Assembly: GCA_017163975.1 (NCBI GenBank)
Contig: JAFFSR010000088.1
Coordinates: 583,001 to 647,000, forward strand
DNA length: 64,000 nt
DNA from: Anastatus disparis
Lineage: Eukaryota; Arthropoda; Insecta; Hymenoptera; Eupelmidae
Reading direction: 5' to 3'
Made by a program: the position numbers and the translations under genes. How positions within the stretch are numbered: the first letter of the stretch is position 1; every line of letters starts with the position of its first letter. The notes under the pieces were generated by a model, which saw only the letters and a list, made by a program, of their open reading frames with translations, ran no database searches and was not told the origin of the DNA. This document shows, piece by piece, positions 62,802-64,000 of this stretch.

Positions 62802-63377
62802 ATGGAAGTATCTGAAAATAAACTAATTATCACACAACCTGATGGTGTGGAAGGAAGGAGAACCGCTTCATCTGAGCTGCTAACCCAAATGGATGCACGA
62901 CCAGTGTCTGCTACTTTCCTGCTGCACCTGGAAAGAGGAACCGATATCACGCCGGTGAACCTGGAAGGGGGAACCGAAACTACGCCAGTGAAACTGGAGA
63001 GGAAAACCGCTAACAAAATAAAGAAAATGGGGAGTAAGCAAAGGAGGAAAAAACGTCAAGAAAGCACGCTCTCCTTGCCCTTGACACTCTTCCAAACTAA
63101 AGAGTTTAAAAGACCCAAAATTTCATGTGATACTCCACCGAAGGGGCAAAGACCCCCTAAAAAGAAAAATTTTGGTACAGGTGAAGGTTTTCTGTCGATT
63201 GCGCAGAGGATCAATCCACTCATGGAAGTGGTGGTTCTGGTGGAGTACCCTTCGTGGAGTAATCTTCGTAAGGAAATTGAGGAGTTCGTGGATCAAATAG
63301 AGGACAATCAACTGCCAAGGTTCGAGGATTCTGTGTTGAAGAATGGTGCAATGGTCGTCGTACCAGCGGATCAGTAG
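62802..63377 (+). CDS. ORF1-like protein of the non-LTR element
   Basis: 191 residues starting MEVSENKLIITQPDGVEGRR. Contains two imperfect direct repeats of about 11 residues (LERGTDITPVN, LEGGTETTPVK), a basic patch (KKMGSKQRRKKRQ), and a more globular end (VEYPSWSNLRKEIEEFVDQI). No CCHC knuckle before the stop, so the protein is probably cut short. Expected role is RNA binding. Confidence 0.6.
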   Translation: MEVSENKLIITQPDGVEGRRTASSELLTQMDARPVSATFLLHLERGTDITPVNLEGGTETTPVKLERKTANKIKKMGSKQRRKKRQESTLSLPLTLFQTKEFKRPKISCDTPPKGQRPPKKKNFGTGEGFLSIAQRINPLMEVVVLVEYPSWSNLRKEIEEFVDQIEDNQLPRFEDSVLKNGAMVVVPADQ

Positions 63378-63450
63378 GAAGTGGTTTATGCCGCAGATGG
63401 GTGAGAAGAGTCCGCAAAGTGCTCCCATTCTCATAGTAGGGGGGTTTGAG

Positions 63451-63729
63451 CTTCTCTAGAATCAATCCGTCACTCAGGGTGGATGGTTGTTTTTGGGATG
63501 TGACACTAATGCGAACCATACGGTGTGGGGCAGTATGGACACGAATGCTAGGGGATCAGCCCTACTCGAGTACTTAGCTACCACAGAACTAGATATTCTT
63601 AATGGGGGCTTGGAACCTATCTTCTTTAATAAAAAACAGAAGAGAGATGATCGATTTTACACTGTGTTTACAGAACTTTATTTATGCTGTGCAGAATTGG
63701 AGAGTGTCGGAGAAACCGACGCTCTTTGA
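63451..63729 (+). pseudogene. Endonuclease fragment of the non-LTR element
   Basis: FLGCDTNANHTVWGSMDTNARG is the metal-binding central block (usually LGCDANAHHTVWGS.D.N.RG). The first ~100 residues of the domain are missing between 63378 and 63460, and the rest ends at 63729. Non-functional. Confidence 0.8.
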
Positions 63730-63748
63730 TCATGCAAATCACGTTTAA

Positions 63749-64000
63749 GAGGAGGTCACGTATCTCTGTCCTTTTCTAATCAAAGAAATGTTTTTTTTTT
63801 TTAAACTAATAACTTTATCAAAAAATGAAGAGAAAGCCGCATCTTGTATCAAAAAAGCAATATTTTCTTTGATAAGAAAGAATTAATTTTATTGCTTCGT
63901 TTTCAAGAAAACCTTGAAAAACTTGAATCATAGAGGTTAGGGTGGACAATTTGGTTTTTCAAGGTTTTCTTGAGAACGAAGCAATAAAATTAATTTTTTC
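63749..64000. mobile_element. Second copy of the TTAA MITE, cut by the window end
   Basis: Starts GAGGAGGTCACGTATCTCTG after TTAA at 63745-63748 and follows 14187 onward closely (GAGAAAGCCGCATCTTGTATC, TCAAGAAAACCTTGAAAAAC). Runs into the palindrome's second half at the end of the window. Confidence 0.9.

Larger units (their letters stand above)
62520..63742 (+). mobile_element. Non-LTR retrotransposon, 5' part only
   Basis: A GC-richer leader (62520-62800) with structured phrases is followed by ORF1 (62802-63377) and part of an apurinic-type endonuclease (63451-63729). No reverse transcriptase is left; the element is cut off at the TTAA MITE at 63749, which may be inserted into it, in which case the rest may lie beyond the window. 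Clade Jockey/LOA-like by the endonuclease phrase; recalled from insect elements. Confidence 0.75.

Overview
The window is an AT-rich, gene-poor stretch of a eukaryotic, almost certainly arthropod (insect, possibly hymenopteran) nuclear genome. Evidence for this is the GT-AG introns, the lack of prokaryotic operon structure, (AT)n microsatellites, TTAA/TA/TAA-flanked MITEs, and transposon families typical of insects. I see no convincing host gene, tRNA or rRNA. Practically everything recognisable is a mobile element, usually broken and often nested in another.

Layout. 1-12 kb: the end of a fold-back MITE; a decayed transposase-like gene (623-3214) split by a 236-bp MITE; a fold-back element (3607-4835); a field of short degenerate repeats (5.0-6.7 kb); a 4.06-kb DNA transposon with ~720-bp inverted repeats (6873-10936) holding a broken transposase-like gene; and another fold-back element (10987-11943). 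12-17 kb: AT-rich and gene-free except for a TTAA-flanked MITE. 17168-21472: a Copia LTR retrotransposon with two 436-bp LTRs and 5-bp target duplications, internally deleted. 21.8-26.5 kb: an inverted pair of one transposase-like gene, the left copy carrying two MITEs that the right copy lacks. 26.9-31.2 kb: a second, badly decayed Copia element on the minus strand, itself hit by a MITE. 32947-36298: a second member of the 4-bp-TSD transposon family, less decayed (TSD TAAA).

37107-53611 is the centrepiece: a Polinton/Maverick element of 16,505 bp with 6-bp target duplications (ATTGTA) and AG...CT termini. It carries family-B DNA polymerase, retroviral-type integrase with chromodomain, A32-type packaging ATPase, adenovirus-type cysteine protease, a phospholipase-A2/minor virion protein, penton-like and hexon-like capsid proteins, and several proteins of unknown function. 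Integrase and both capsid proteins are uninterrupted; polymerase, ATPase, one linker gene and the protease junction have frameshifts or stops, so this copy looks recently dead. The replication and integration genes with the capsid genes make it a virus-like element integrated in the genome.

53.6-64 kb: repeat modules, a strong hairpin, a ~160-bp tandem array, a decayed CACTA/EnSpm-like transposase on the minus strand that has been split by a fold-back element and by a mariner, then the 5' part of a non-LTR retrotransposon and, at the edge, a second copy of the TTAA MITE.

The observations I rate highest are the Polinton with its hairpin-like right terminus and paired terminal paralogues, the GGCTGATTCCATT transposon family, and a ~98-nt sequence that lies just downstream of the transposase stop, in the same orientation, in two unrelated transposons.
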